Of a DNA stretch of 64,000 nt, positions 1 to 8,205 are shown piece by piece. The notes under the pieces were generated by a model. It was not told the origin of the DNA. It did not search any database and was given only the letters and a program-made list of their open reading frames with translations. Position numbers and translations under genes: made by a program. Origin of the DNA: Paenibacillus cellulosilyticus. GTDB taxonomy: Bacteria > Bacillota > Bacilli > Paenibacillales > Paenibacillaceae. The stretch's first letter is position 1. Each line of letters begins with the position of its first letter. The stretch is from positions 1-64,000 of the forward strand of contig NZ_QGTQ01000038.1 of assembly GCF_003182255.1 (NCBI RefSeq). Direction: 5' to 3'.

Positions 1-42
1 CTTCATTTCTTCTCTGCTCAATGTAATTGTCTCCTGTCCCAT
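1..42 (-). CDS. N-terminus of an insertion-sequence transposase (partial)
   Basis: Reading leftward from an ATG whose complement ends at 42, the frame is open to the window edge and encodes MGQETITLSREEMK. The opening resembles ISNCY-type transposases, which start with a short stretch followed by a helix-turn-helix; that is a memory-based comparison, and only 14 residues are available. It lies just inside a pair of direct repeats (44-62 and 71-92) that look like the terminus of the same element. The rest of the gene is outside the window. Confidence 0.4.
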   Translation of the reverse strand, partial: MGQETITLSREEMK

Positions 43-43
43 A

Positions 44-94
44 GTGACATTATCTCAGAACAGTTATGGGGTGACATTATCACAGCAGAACAAC
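44..94. repeat. IS terminus with two direct repeats
   Basis: Two copies of a GTGACATTATC-(T/A)CAG motif followed by (C)AGAACA lie at 44-62 and 71-92. They sit directly outside the partial transposase start and directly against the point where IS3 orfB homology stops (about 95). Repeated transposase-binding motifs at a terminus are common in IS elements, so this is read as the end of the second element that inserted into the IS3 copy. Confidence 0.5.
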
Positions 95-260
95 ACAACT
101 CAGCATCTGGATCTTGACCATCACGCTTTAGATAGCTATAATATCCGCTCCTGGATATGCCTAAGAAGTTACATAGTCCTGTTACCGCGTATTTATCCCT
201 CATTCGATCAATGACGACGTGTTTGTGTTGTGCACCCCCCGATTCAAGATTTGCAACCAC
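95..260 (-). pseudogene. IS3-family transposase OrfB, truncated start
   Basis: The frame continues from orfA by a -1 shift and contains the typical OrfB beginning (KYAVTGLCNFLGISRSGYY). Homology stops after KRDGQDPDAEL at about 95; the following codons are the end of another IS. The DDE integrase core is absent, so no active transposase can be made from this copy. Confidence 0.75.
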
Positions 261-529
261 TTTTTTAGAACATCTACCTCCATCTGTAACCGACGAACCT
301 CACGTTCCTGCTCCGTTTCAGTTCGCTTCGGATCCCCTCGACGATCCTTGAATGCTTCGTAGCCACCTTCCCGGAACTTCCTAATCCATACTTTCACACG
401 GTCCCTATCCTTAATTCCAAGATGATCTGCGATACGTTGTTGACTCCAGCCTTCTTCCTTATGCAGTCGAACGGCTTCGATCTTTAATGATTCCGGATAA
501 TGATTAAATTTTTGCCCCTTAATCGCCAT
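200..529 (-). CDS. IS3-family transposase OrfA
   Basis: This is the DNA-binding subunit of an IS3-family transposase, about 109 residues. It starts MAIKGQKFNHYPESLKIEAV and carries an N-terminal helix-turn-helix (WSQQRIADHLGI) and a second HTH-like stretch, followed by a leucine-rich coiled region (EREVRRLQMEVDVLKKW) of the kind used for OrfA multimerisation. I chose ATG at 529, preceded by a GGGGGTG ribosome site, over an upstream GTG at 541. An A6G slippery run (complement of 260-266) near the end would move ribosomes into orfB. Without intact orfB it cannot support transposition alone. Confidence 0.8.
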   Translation of the reverse strand: MAIKGQKFNHYPESLKIEAVRLHKEEGWSQQRIADHLGIKDRDRVKVWIRKFREGGYEAFKDRRGDPKRTETEQEREVRRLQMEVDVLKKWLQILNRGVHNTNTSSLIE

Positions 530-725
530 AACAAAAAGCACCCCCTATAGTATTTTCATCGGTAAAACACCAGGGTGTTTTATACAATGTCTACTATAAG
601 GGGTGCACTTCAAGTGGCCTCTTGCGGGTCTTGTTTCTTTTCAGCCATCTTTTTATAAATCACGTACGCGTTCATTCTCGTCATAAATCTCGCATCTTGT
701 TCATAGATTACTAGTAAAGGCTTGA

Positions 726-753
726 TTGACAAGCTTCCGATGCTGCTTATGCA
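726..753 (+). promoter_or_regulatory. Candidate sigmaA promoter for the SPOR gene
   Basis: TTGACA (726-731) and TATGCA (748-753) are separated by 16 bp, 27 bp upstream of the next start. The -35 is perfect, the -10 is 4 of 6. It lies outside the IS remnant, so the downstream cluster can be expressed despite the insertions. Confidence 0.4.
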
Positions 754-780
754 TATGCAGATAGTGAAGGAGAGAGGCAT

Positions 781-2283
781 ATGAAACGAGACACGCGATT
801 AACATTTCGATTTGACGGGACTGCACGGGCTGAAGACGTGCGGCAGCATGATACGCAGCCGCTCCAAGATGATATCCAGGCATTGGAGCAGCTTATTCGA
901 CACGGAGGCGGCAGCATCGAAGCTGCACCGGCAAGGCCGTCCGTGGTGGACAAGTCAGTTGAAGTCATTGAACAAAGAGAAGAGCGGGCTGGAGACCGTC
1001 CGAGTGTGTGGCATTTTCCAGAGCCGATTCATAAGCCGAAACAAAATCATGTCGAAACCGAACGAAAAACGGAGCATGCTGCGAAACGTATCGTAGCAGA
1101 GGTCGCTAGCATCGATCTGAGTCCGCTTGATCTTGTGGAATCGAATCAGTCACTTCCGCCAATGATCGAGCAGACCCAGCCCATTGTCGTTATTTCTCCT
1201 CCGCCTGAAATCTCGCAAACGCAGGCGATTCGTCCTTATGATTGGGGCATTCTCGAAGAAGAACGCGGACGTGGTACTGACAAAGGAAGTGGCGGTCTAC
1301 GGTATGTAGATATTAACCATACGAGAAACGCAAGAGGACCGTCTTGGCTTAAAGTATTCGCTTCAGTTGCGGGCGCGATTGCTACAGGTGCTCTGTTTGG
1401 CTACATGGCACTTGCGCTATTCGCAGGAGAAGGTCCTTGGGCGGGAGGCAGCGGTGAGAAGGCCTCGACGGACAATGAACAGACTACGATTACTCAGCCG
1501 GCTTCTAATGAGGGACAACAAGGAGCGCAAACGGGCAGCAACAGCACTGACAATGCCAGTGGAACTACACCGGTTACAGGCGTTGAATCTTCGACTGATG
1601 GTGTTGAATCAGTGGGATCGGCAGACAAGCAGACAGATGCTTCTGCTGCTGTCGTTCAAGTGGGGGTGCCGGCGCAGACCTACCATGCGCTCCAATATGG
1701 TGTGTTCAGCGGAACTGAAGGTGCAGATGCCGCCGTTGCTGAGTTGAAGGACAAAGGGCTTGCAGCCTATCGCCTAGATACAGGAGAAGATTATCGAGTG
1801 TATATGGGTATTTCGAGTGATCGGGATGGGGCGCTCGCTTTGACGCAGCAGCTTGACGGCCTGGAGGTGTATGTGAAAGCCATTGAGCTTCCGGCAATCG
1901 ACTCGATGCCGTTCAATGGCGACGCTGAACTGCTTAAGCAATACTGGAAACAAACGAGCGAGCTGATAACCGTGCTGGACAGACTGACGCTTGACCAGCT
2001 GGATCAAGCTAAGCTGGCTCCATTCAGTACCGCGGTATCGGCTGCCTGGAAGAAACTGCATGAGCAATGGCTCAGTACTTCTTCTCAAGTAACAACGAAA
2101 CTAAGCGGCGACCAGGCGAGCGCAGGAGCAAGCCGGATGGCGCAATCCATTAACACGGCTGCAGTCGCGCTTGGGGAGTTTGATAAGAAACCATCTGCCG
2201 CCTATTTATGGAATGTGCAGACAGCGTTGATGGGCGCGATTTTCGCCGAAAAAGGATGGCTGGAATCGAACGCTGGATTGTAA
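781..2283 (+). CDS. SPOR-domain membrane protein
   Basis: This is a 500-residue bitopic membrane protein. Residues 1-185 are hydrophilic and probably cytoplasmic, one membrane segment follows at about 189-214 (VFASVAGAIATGALFGYMAL), then a Ser/Thr/Gly/Asn-rich linker and a SPOR domain at about 299-372 (HALQYGVFSGTEGADAAVAE). SPOR domains bind denuded glycan strands at division sites, which suits a gene leading into maf-radC-mreBCD. The C-terminal ~125 residues are helical without a recognised fold. The start has a good ribosome site (AAGGAGAG, 7-nt spacing). The exact function is unknown. Confidence 0.8.
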   Translation: MKRDTRLTFRFDGTARAEDVRQHDTQPLQDDIQALEQLIRHGGGSIEAAPARPSVVDKSVEVIEQREERAGDRPSVWHFPEPIHKPKQNHVETERKTEHAAKRIVAEVASIDLSPLDLVESNQSLPPMIEQTQPIVVISPPPEISQTQAIRPYDWGILEEERGRGTDKGSGGLRYVDINHTRNARGPSWLKVFASVAGAIATGALFGYMALALFAGEGPWAGGSGEKASTDNEQTTITQPASNEGQQGAQTGSNSTDNASGTTPVTGVESSTDGVESVGSADKQTDASAAVVQVGVPAQTYHALQYGVFSGTEGADAAVAELKDKGLAAYRLDTGEDYRVYMGISSDRDGALALTQQLDGLEVYVKAIELPAIDSMPFNGDAELLKQYWKQTSELITVLDRLTLDQLDQAKLAPFSTAVSAAWKKLHEQWLSTSSQVTTKLSGDQASAGASRMAQSINTAAVALGEFDKKPSAAYLWNVQTALMGAIFAEKGWLESNAGL

Positions 2284-2344
2284 ACGATACCGATACGTCT
2301 TATAATGTCCATAGGTGTCATTTCATGGCGAGAGGCGTTGTAGG

Positions 2345-2587
2345 ATGAAGAAGAATGGTTGGACCCTCCTTCTTTTTATCGTGCTCGGGTTAATTACGGG
2401 CGCACTCATTACGAAATGGTTGAAGCGTGTATCGGCGCTGTCCTTTCTAACCGATACGACGACAGTCAAGTGGTCGCCGGACGCGGATTTGGTTGTGCTC
2501 AGCTATGACCTGACGATACGGCTGGAGCTGAGCCTGCTTAGCATTTTGTGTCTAGTTTTAGCGATTTGGCTGTTTCGGAAGTTATAG
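2345..2587 (+). CDS. DUF4321 family small membrane protein
   Basis: An 80-residue protein with two membrane segments: residues about 5-23 (TLLLFIVLGLITGALI) and a C-terminal one (LSLLSILCLVLAIWLF). The size, two-helix layout and place between a SPOR gene and maf match DUF4321 proteins of Bacillales. I moved the start to ATG 2345 because the upstream in-frame extension is not protein-like; the ribosome site is weak. Biochemical function is not known. Confidence 0.7.
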   Translation: MKKNGWTLLLFIVLGLITGALITKWLKRVSALSFLTDTTTVKWSPDADLVVLSYDLTIRLELSLLSILCLVLAIWLFRKL

Positions 2588-2634
2588 AATGGGTTAACGA
2601 ATAAACGGTAAGGTTTGAATAGAGAGGAAGTGCC

Positions 2635-3276
2635 ATGACAGTGGCAGCATTCGGTAAGGAAGCACAATCGAATACGTTGTGTCAGCTTGTGCTGGCATCT
2701 TCATCTCCGCGCCGGCAGGAACTGGTCGCATCTCTCGACCTGTCCTTGCCGGTTCGTATTTTGTCGACGGATGCGGATGAATCGATCGAACCAGCCTGGA
2801 CGCCTGCTGAAGTGGTGGAGCGTCTTGCACACCGCAAGGCGGAAGCAGCAGTAGAGCGTCTTCGTGCAGAACATACGGACAAGCCTTCGCTCGTTGTCGG
2901 CGCAGATACAATCGTTGTACTTGACGGCGAAGTGCTCGGTAAGCCGGTCGATCGGGAAGATGCGATTGCAACGCTGCAGCGGCTGCAAGGACGGAACCAC
3001 GAAGTATACACGGGCGTCGCTTGCATTCATTCAGAGGACGGAACAGCGTTAGTGAAACATCGCCGGACGCATGTATGGATGAAGCCATTGTCGAAGGAAC
3101 GTATTGAACGCTATGTAGCGACTGGCGAGCCAATGGATAAAGCGGGCAGCTACGGAATCCAAGGACTTGGTGCGGCCAATGTCGATCGGATTGAAGGCTG
3201 CTATTTCAATGTCGTTGGTCTTCCGCTGTCGCTCTTGTCAGACATGCTGGAAGTGTTCGGAATTGACGTATACTGA
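2635..3276 (+). CDS. maf: Maf nucleotide pyrophosphatase
   Basis: Maf proteins hydrolyse nucleoside triphosphates (dTTP, UTP and modified pyrimidine nucleotides) to monophosphates, as a house-cleaning activity; in B. subtilis overproduction blocks septation. The 213-residue product has the signature LASSSPRRQELV at residues 20-31, the substrate-binding VVGADTIVVLDGEVLGKP with a likely general-base Asp91, and the GSYGIQGLGA motif. Ribosome site GAGAGGAAG precedes the ATG. It lies upstream of radC and mreB as in B. subtilis. Confidence 0.93.
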   Translation: MTVAAFGKEAQSNTLCQLVLASSSPRRQELVASLDLSLPVRILSTDADESIEPAWTPAEVVERLAHRKAEAAVERLRAEHTDKPSLVVGADTIVVLDGEVLGKPVDREDAIATLQRLQGRNHEVYTGVACIHSEDGTALVKHRRTHVWMKPLSKERIERYVATGEPMDKAGSYGIQGLGAANVDRIEGCYFNVVGLPLSLLSDMLEVFGIDVY

Positions 3277-3349
3277 TTCGAAGAGAGGCTGACGCTGGCC
3301 GATGGTTGCTGGACGTGAGCTTTTTATTGCTACTGGGGAGGAACGGGAC

Positions 3350-4039
3350 ATGGAAGCGAAGGCACAATTACTGCGCGATGTTCCCCTTGATGAACGACCT
3401 AGAGAACGCATGATGGCACATGGGGCTGAAGCGCTTAGTCACGCAGAGTTGCTGGCAATTTTATTGCGAACCGGTACGAGCCAGGAATCTGTTATGGATC
3501 TGGCCAACAATATTTTGAAAGAATGCGGTGGACTTCGGTATTTGGTAGATGCAAGTCTAGAGCAGTTGATGAATGTTCGGGGAGTAGGACCGGCGAAGGC
3601 GCTTCAGTTGAAAGCAGGCATCGAGCTTGGCAGACGGATGGCTGCCGCAAGATTCGGAGACCGTCCGGTCATAAAGCGGCCGTCTGATGCATCTGATCTT
3701 ATTATGGAAGAGCTTCGGTATCAGACAGTGGAGCACTTTATGTGCTTGTTTCTTAATACGAAAAATCAGGTTGTAGCGCGTGAAACGTTATCCGTCGGTA
3801 CACTTAACGCATCGCTCGTGCATCCGCGAGAAGTATTCCGTGAGGCGATCAAGCGAGGAAGTGCGTCGATCATTTGCGCTCATAACCACCCGAGCGGTGA
3901 TCCGACCCCAAGCCCCGAAGATATCGCATTAACACGGCGTTTGCGCGAAGCTGGAGAGCTCGTTGGAATTGATGTGCTTGACCATCTTATTATCGGAGAT
4001 GGAAAGTATGTTAGTTTGAAGGAGCGGGGTTTGTTGTAA
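3350..4039 (+). CDS. radC: RadC-family JAB/MPN protein
   Basis: A 229-residue RadC homologue: an N-terminal helix-hairpin-helix region (MNVRGVGPAKALQLKAG) followed by a JAMM/MPN domain with the metal motif H178-N-H180-P-S-G-D184 and upstream EVFREAIKRGSASI. The family is linked by name to DNA repair but its biochemical role is unsettled. I chose ATG 3350, which has GGGGAGGAA at good spacing and gives the normal family length; an in-frame ATG at 3302 would add 16 atypical residues. It sits in the conserved maf-radC-mreB order. Confidence 0.93.
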   Translation: MEAKAQLLRDVPLDERPRERMMAHGAEALSHAELLAILLRTGTSQESVMDLANNILKECGGLRYLVDASLEQLMNVRGVGPAKALQLKAGIELGRRMAAARFGDRPVIKRPSDASDLIMEELRYQTVEHFMCLFLNTKNQVVARETLSVGTLNASLVHPREVFREAIKRGSASIICAHNHPSGDPTPSPEDIALTRRLREAGELVGIDVLDHLIIGDGKYVSLKERGLL

Positions 4040-4085
4040 TATAATAATAAGGATTGTCGTATGAAGAGAAGGGAGCTTTACAATT

Positions 4086-5114
4086 ATGTTTGGAGGATCG
4101 AAAGATTTAGGAATTGACTTGGGTACCGCTAATACTCTGGTCTATGCGCGAGGTAAAGGAATTGTCGTCAGGGAGCCGTCTGTGGTGGCCCTGCATACCG
4201 ATACGAAGTCGATAACAGCGGTTGGCGAACAAGCGAAGAAAATGATCGGCAGAACGCCGGGCAACATTCGTGCGATTCGCCCGATGAAGGACGGCGTAAT
4301 TGCTGACTTCGAGACGACCGCTACGATGATAAAGCACTTCATCAGGCAAGCGCAAAAGCAGCGTGCGTTGTTCCCGCGCCATCCGAACGTGATGGTGTGC
4401 GTGCCATCCGGTATTACGGCCGTTGAGAAACGTGCAGTAGAGGATGCAACGAAGCAAGCAGGCGCGAAAGAAGCCTATACAATTGAAGAGCCGTTCGCTG
4501 CAGCAATCGGTGCGGATTTGCCGGTTTGGGAGCCGACAGGCAGCATGGTAGTCGATATCGGCGGCGGTACGACGGAAGTTGCGGTTATTTCGCTTGGCGG
4601 TATCGTTACGAGCCGATCGATTCGGGTCGCTGGTGACGAGATGGACGAAGCGATTATTCAATATATTAAACGCCAGTACAACCTGATGATCGGTGAACGT
4701 ACGTCTGAGCAGCTGAAGATGGAAATTGGTTCTGCGCTTCCACTTGAGAAGACGGAAACGATGGAAATTCGCGGACGCGATCTTGTAACGGGTCTGCCGA
4801 AGACGCTGCCAATCACGTCGGACGAAATGACGGACGCATTGACGGATACGGTTAACTCGATTGTAGACGCTGTAAAGATTACGCTCGAGAAGTGCCCGCC
4901 AGAGCTGTCTGCTGACATCATGGACCGCGGTATCGTCCTTACAGGCGGCGGCGCGCTGCTGCGCAGCCTCGACAAGCTGCTGGCTCGCGAGACGGGGATG
5001 CCAGTCATTGTTGCAGAGAACCCGCTGGATTGCGTAGCGATCGGTACGGGACGTGCGCTTGATAACATCCATTTGTTCAAGAACAGAGCATCGAGCTCCC
5101 GTTCGAAGCGTTAG
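4086..5114 (+). CDS. mreB: Rod-shape protein MreB
   Basis: A 342-residue bacterial actin that forms membrane-associated filaments guiding lateral peptidoglycan synthesis. The phosphate-1 loop is visible near the N-terminus ([13 protein letters not shown]), phosphate-2 at [18 protein letters not shown], and the adenosine motif at [18 protein letters not shown]. An N-terminal amphipathic stretch ([12 protein letters not shown]) is typical of Gram-positive MreB. It leads mreC and mreD, partners in the elongasome. Confidence 0.97.
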   Translation: MFGGSKDLGIDLGTANTLVYARGKGIVVREPSVVALHTDTKSITAVGEQAKKMIGRTPGNIRAIRPMKDGVIADFETTATMIKHFIRQAQKQRALFPRHPNVMVCVPSGITAVEKRAVEDATKQAGAKEAYTIEEPFAAAIGADLPVWEPTGSMVVDIGGGTTEVAVISLGGIVTSRSIRVAGDEMDEAIIQYIKRQYNLMIGERTSEQLKMEIGSALPLEKTETMEIRGRDLVTGLPKTLPITSDEMTDALTDTVNSIVDAVKITLEKCPPELSADIMDRGIVLTGGGALLRSLDKLLARETGMPVIVAENPLDCVAIGTGRALDNIHLFKNRASSSRSKR

Positions 5115-5184
5115 TTAATTAGACGATCCCCGCGCGGTTTATCCGTAAGGGATCGCAATAATTTCATAAGTAACTTAATCGGCG

Positions 5185-6075
5185 GTGATTGGACTGTTTA
5201 ATCTGATGAGAAACAAGCGGTTGTTCTTCCTCATGATCGGATTGATCCTGTTCATCGCAGCGATCGGGTTCTCACTGCGCGACCGTCAGTTGTCGGCGCC
5301 TGAGAAGTTTGTCAATGACTCTGTCGCCTACGTGCAGCAATGGTTGTACAAGCCCGCTGGCTATATAGCGGGCTTCTTTGAGGATATTGGCAACATCCGA
5401 TCCCTGCAGGAAGAGAATGAACAGCTTCGAACGACTGCTGCTGCCTATGCAAGAGACAAAATCAAGTACAATGTCATTGAGCAGAAGAATGCACAATTAG
5501 AAAAGGATCTTAAGTTTACGGAGCGTCAGAGCCAGTTGAATGATTATGAATATTTGATCGCACAAGTGGTGTCGGTAAGCACCGATCCTTACAATCCAAC
5601 GATTAAGATTGACCTTGGCTCAGAGAACGGTATCAAAGAGAATATGGCGGTCGTGACAGTAGATGGCTTGATTGGTATTGTCTCTAAAGTATCTGCTTTC
5701 TCCTCGAATGTTGAGCCGATCACGTCGCTTGATGAGAAGTCGCCGAATTCGAAGTCAATTTCGGTTACGGTTCTTGGCAGAGAGAATGACTCATTCGGCA
5801 TTATTGCCACATACGATCAAGAAAATGGGCGGTTTGAGATGACCCGCATTCCAGAGAACGATCCGATGATCGTTGGTGATACGGTCATTACATCGGGGCT
5901 TGGCCGCGTATTCCCTCGTGGTCTCGTGGTCGGAACGGTGGAGACGACGCCACAAGCAGGAGACTTCGGCTTAACCAAGGTAGCTTCGGTTAAACCGCAG
6001 GCTGACTTCAATCGACTGACGGAAGTGTTCGTTGTGAAGATGTCGGACAATGAGGGCGAGGGCGAAACGCCATGA
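5185..6075 (+). CDS. mreC: Rod-shape protein MreC
   Basis: A 296-residue bitopic elongasome protein. It has a short cytoplasmic N-terminus, one membrane helix at about residues 14-31, a coiled coil (about 70-115; RSLQEENEQLRTTAAAYARD) and a beta-barrel C-terminal domain that scaffolds penicillin-binding proteins and RodA outside the membrane. The predicted start is GTG 5185, with only a weak ribosome site; the next in-frame ATG (5206) would leave fewer residues before the helix. Its stop overlaps the mreD start (ATGA). Confidence 0.94.
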   Translation: MIGLFNLMRNKRLFFLMIGLILFIAAIGFSLRDRQLSAPEKFVNDSVAYVQQWLYKPAGYIAGFFEDIGNIRSLQEENEQLRTTAAAYARDKIKYNVIEQKNAQLEKDLKFTERQSQLNDYEYLIAQVVSVSTDPYNPTIKIDLGSENGIKENMAVVTVDGLIGIVSKVSAFSSNVEPITSLDEKSPNSKSISVTVLGRENDSFGIIATYDQENGRFEMTRIPENDPMIVGDTVITSGLGRVFPRGLVVGTVETTPQAGDFGLTKVASVKPQADFNRLTEVFVVKMSDNEGEGETP

Positions 6076-6599
6076 CGATTGGTCGATTAGGCGTCGTCAT
6101 GTTTTTGCTTTTTGTAATCGAGAGTACGCTTGTGCCATGGCTCATTCCAACCTCGCTAGTTGGACGGCTGTATCCGCATTTCACTTTCGTGTTCGTGTTG
6201 TATACGGCACTGTATGGCACAAGACATAAAGCGTTGATGCTTGGTCTGCTTTTTGGTCTCATGCAGGACGTAGTGTTCTACGGCAATTTGCTTGGTCTTC
6301 ATTCATTTGCTATGGGGCTCATCGGCTATGTAACCGGACTTCTTCTAGAGAAGAAGAAGTCTACGATGATGAGCGCACTGTTCACGATAGCTGTCTGCTG
6401 TATGGTCTATGAAATTATTATATTTGCTGTGTATCGAGTGTTCTGGTTTACGCGAGAATCGCTCGGTTATGCGATGGTTGACCACATGCTGCTGAGCACG
6501 TTTTTACAACTCGGTTTCGCGTTGGCTGTTTATGTTCCGGCAAGAAGATGGGTGCAGAGTGCAATCCCCGTGCGTCAACCGGAAAAAGAAGAAGAATGA
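6072..6599 (+). CDS. mreD: Rod-shape protein MreD
   Basis: A 175-residue polytopic membrane protein with about five hydrophobic helices, matching MreD, the integral-membrane partner of MreC. The start overlaps the mreC stop by four bases (ATGA), a sign of translational coupling. The tail is charged (VRQPEKEEE). MreD sequences diverge quickly, so the call leans on size, topology and position. Confidence 0.9.
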   Translation: MTIGRLGVVMFLLFVIESTLVPWLIPTSLVGRLYPHFTFVFVLYTALYGTRHKALMLGLLFGLMQDVVFYGNLLGLHSFAMGLIGYVTGLLLEKKKSTMMSALFTIAVCCMVYEIIIFAVYRVFWFTRESLGYAMVDHMLLSTFLQLGFALAVYVPARRWVQSAIPVRQPEKEEE

Positions 6600-6613
6600 G
6601 AAATCCTCGACAA

Positions 6614-6664
6614 TATAGGAATTTGTTCTTCGTTATACTCGAAAACTTATAAATTCTTATGCGG
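6614..6664 (+). repeat. ~50-bp palindromic repeat, copy 1 (before minC)
   Basis: The block begins ATAGGAATTTGTTC and ends AAATTCTTATGCGG; its ends are complementary with one G-T wobble. A closely similar block occurs at 18234-18281 before hom. It could fold as a hairpin or act as a promoter (TTGTTC ... TTATAA, 18-bp spacer). Confidence 0.6.
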
Positions 6665-6732
6665 TGAAATGCAGTTCGGCAGGATTCGGGGCATGTCGAA
6701 AAGAAAGGAATAGATCATGGGAGGGACGAACG

Positions 6733-7398
6733 TTGACCGATAAACAACATATTACGATCAAAGGTGTTAAAGAAGGTCTCGTGTTCATTCTCGACGATCG
6801 CTGCGAATTTTCGGCATTGCTCGACGAACTGCACTATAAGTTGGAGAAAACACATCAACAGCTGTTAACCGGCCCGTTAATGCACGTCAACGTCAAGCTA
6901 GGAAGCCGTGAGACGACGGACGAAGAGAAGGAACAAATCAAGTCCGTGCTGAGACAGCAGGGCAACCTGCTCATACAATCGATCCAGAGCGATGCGGAGC
7001 TGCAATCGCAGACGGAAGCGAATCAGCAGGAATTGAAAGTTATGACCGGTATTATTCGATCTGGACAGGTGATCACGCATGATGGCAGCTTGCTGCTGCT
7101 CGGTGATTTGCATCCCGGCGGATCGATTATTTGTACAGGCGATATATATGTAATGGGAACACTTGCTGGTATGGCGCATGCGGGGTCAGAAGGCAGAACC
7201 GATGTTATCATTGCGGCATCGCTGCTTAAGCCGACACAACTGCGCATTGCAGAAGTGATCAGCAGGCCCCCAGAGGAGTGGCTGACCGGCGACGCGGCGA
7301 TGGAATACGCCTTCCTGCAGGAAGGTGCTATGCAAGTCGACAAGACGACTCAATTGTTCCGTATGAGAAGAGAACCGCTCGTGTATAAAGGAGTGTAG
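6733..7398 (+). CDS. minC: Septum-site inhibitor MinC
   Basis: MinC blocks FtsZ ring assembly away from mid-cell and works with MinD. The 221-residue product has an N-terminal FtsZ-inhibiting domain (from ITIKGVKEGLVFILDDRCEF) and a C-terminal beta-helix domain with the typical GDLHPGGSIICTGDIYVMGT stretch that dimerises and binds MinD. I chose TTG 6733 because GGGAGGGA lies just upstream and the product then begins at the normal place; an in-frame ATG at 6664 would add 23 unlikely residues. minD follows after 5 bp. Confidence 0.93.
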   Translation: MTDKQHITIKGVKEGLVFILDDRCEFSALLDELHYKLEKTHQQLLTGPLMHVNVKLGSRETTDEEKEQIKSVLRQQGNLLIQSIQSDAELQSQTEANQQELKVMTGIIRSGQVITHDGSLLLLGDLHPGGSIICTGDIYVMGTLAGMAHAGSEGRTDVIIAASLLKPTQLRIAEVISRPPEEWLTGDAAMEYAFLQEGAMQVDKTTQLFRMRREPLVYKGV

Positions 7399-7403
7399 AG
7401 ATT

Positions 7404-8198
7404 ATGGGAGATGCGATAGTCGTAACTTCAGGGAAAGGCGGCGTCGGCAAGACGACAACGTCTGCTAACGTCGGAACGGCGCTTGCGCTGCTCGGCAAAA
7501 AGGTGTGCATGGTCGATACCGATATCGGTCTTCGCAACCTGGATGTCGTTATGGGACTTGAGAACCGGATCGTCTACGATCTTGTCGATGTCGCTGAAGG
7601 CCGCTGCCGTCTGCAGCAGGCGCTTGTGAAGGACAAACGGTTCGAGGAGCTGTATATGCTTCCAGCTGCCCAAACGAAAGATAAACATGATGTAACGCCA
7701 GAGCAGGTTCGTGACATCGTACTGGAGCTTAAGAAAGAATTCGATTACGTCATTATTGACTGCCCTGCTGGTATTGAGCAAGGCTTCCGCAATGCGGTAG
7801 CTGGCGCTGACCATGCCATCGTCGTCACGACGCCGGAGAATGCAGCGGTTCGTGACGCAGACCGCGTGATCGGCCTGTTGGAGCAGTCGCAAATTACAGC
7901 GAAGCTGATCATTAACCGGATCCGTCCAGCGATGCTGAAGACAGGCGACATGCTCGAGATCGACGAAGTGTGCCAAGTGCTTGCCATCGATCTGCTCGGC
8001 ATCGTGCCGGATGACGAGAAGGTTATCAAGTCGGCGAATGCCGGTGAGCCTACTGTCATGGATCCTTCGTCTCGTGCAGCGATTGCATACCGCAATATTG
8101 CGCGCCGTATTCTGGGTGATATGGTGCCGCTTATGCCGCTGGATGAGAAGTCCGCTGGTATGTTCAAGCGCTTCCGCAAGTTTCTAGGAATAGGATGA
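7404..8198 (+). CDS. minD: Septum-site ATPase MinD
   Basis: A 264-residue ParA/MinD-family ATPase that carries MinC to the membrane. The deviant Walker A motif GKGGVGKTT is at residues 10-18, switch I/Walker B stretches appear as DTDIGLRNLD and DYVIIDCPAG, and the C-terminal amphipathic membrane-targeting helix is visible (GMFKRFRKFLGIG). Adjacent to minC and followed by rodA, as expected for a cell-shape and division cluster. Confidence 0.97.
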   Translation: MGDAIVVTSGKGGVGKTTTSANVGTALALLGKKVCMVDTDIGLRNLDVVMGLENRIVYDLVDVAEGRCRLQQALVKDKRFEELYMLPAAQTKDKHDVTPEQVRDIVLELKKEFDYVIIDCPAGIEQGFRNAVAGADHAIVVTTPENAAVRDADRVIGLLEQSQITAKLIINRIRPAMLKTGDMLEIDEVCQVLAIDLLGIVPDDEKVIKSANAGEPTVMDPSSRAAIAYRNIARRILGDMVPLMPLDEKSAGMFKRFRKFLGIG

Positions 8199-8205
8199 GC
8201 TTGCA

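Larger units (their letters stand above)
95..612 (-). mobile_element. IS3-family (IS150-like) element, truncated
   Basis: The block carries a complete orfA, a -1 frameshift site and the beginning of orfB, all on the minus strand. The outer end is probably the imperfect terminal repeat around 588-612 (complement begins TGAAGTGCACCCCTTATAG). A perfect 9-bp inverted repeat (563-571 and 574-582) between the end and orfA could stop read-through transcription into the transposase. The other end is lost because a different IS interrupts orfB at about 95. Confidence 0.75.

Noticed and set aside
615-692. A 25-codon minus-strand frame (MTRMNAYVIYKKMAEKKQDP) beside the IS3 end
   Set aside because: No ribosome site, very short, and no recognised family; may be a remnant but cannot be supported.
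4107-5072. Long minus-strand frame antisense to mreB
   Set aside because: Shadow of a strongly coding gene; composition is rich in Arg, His and Cys and has no domain.
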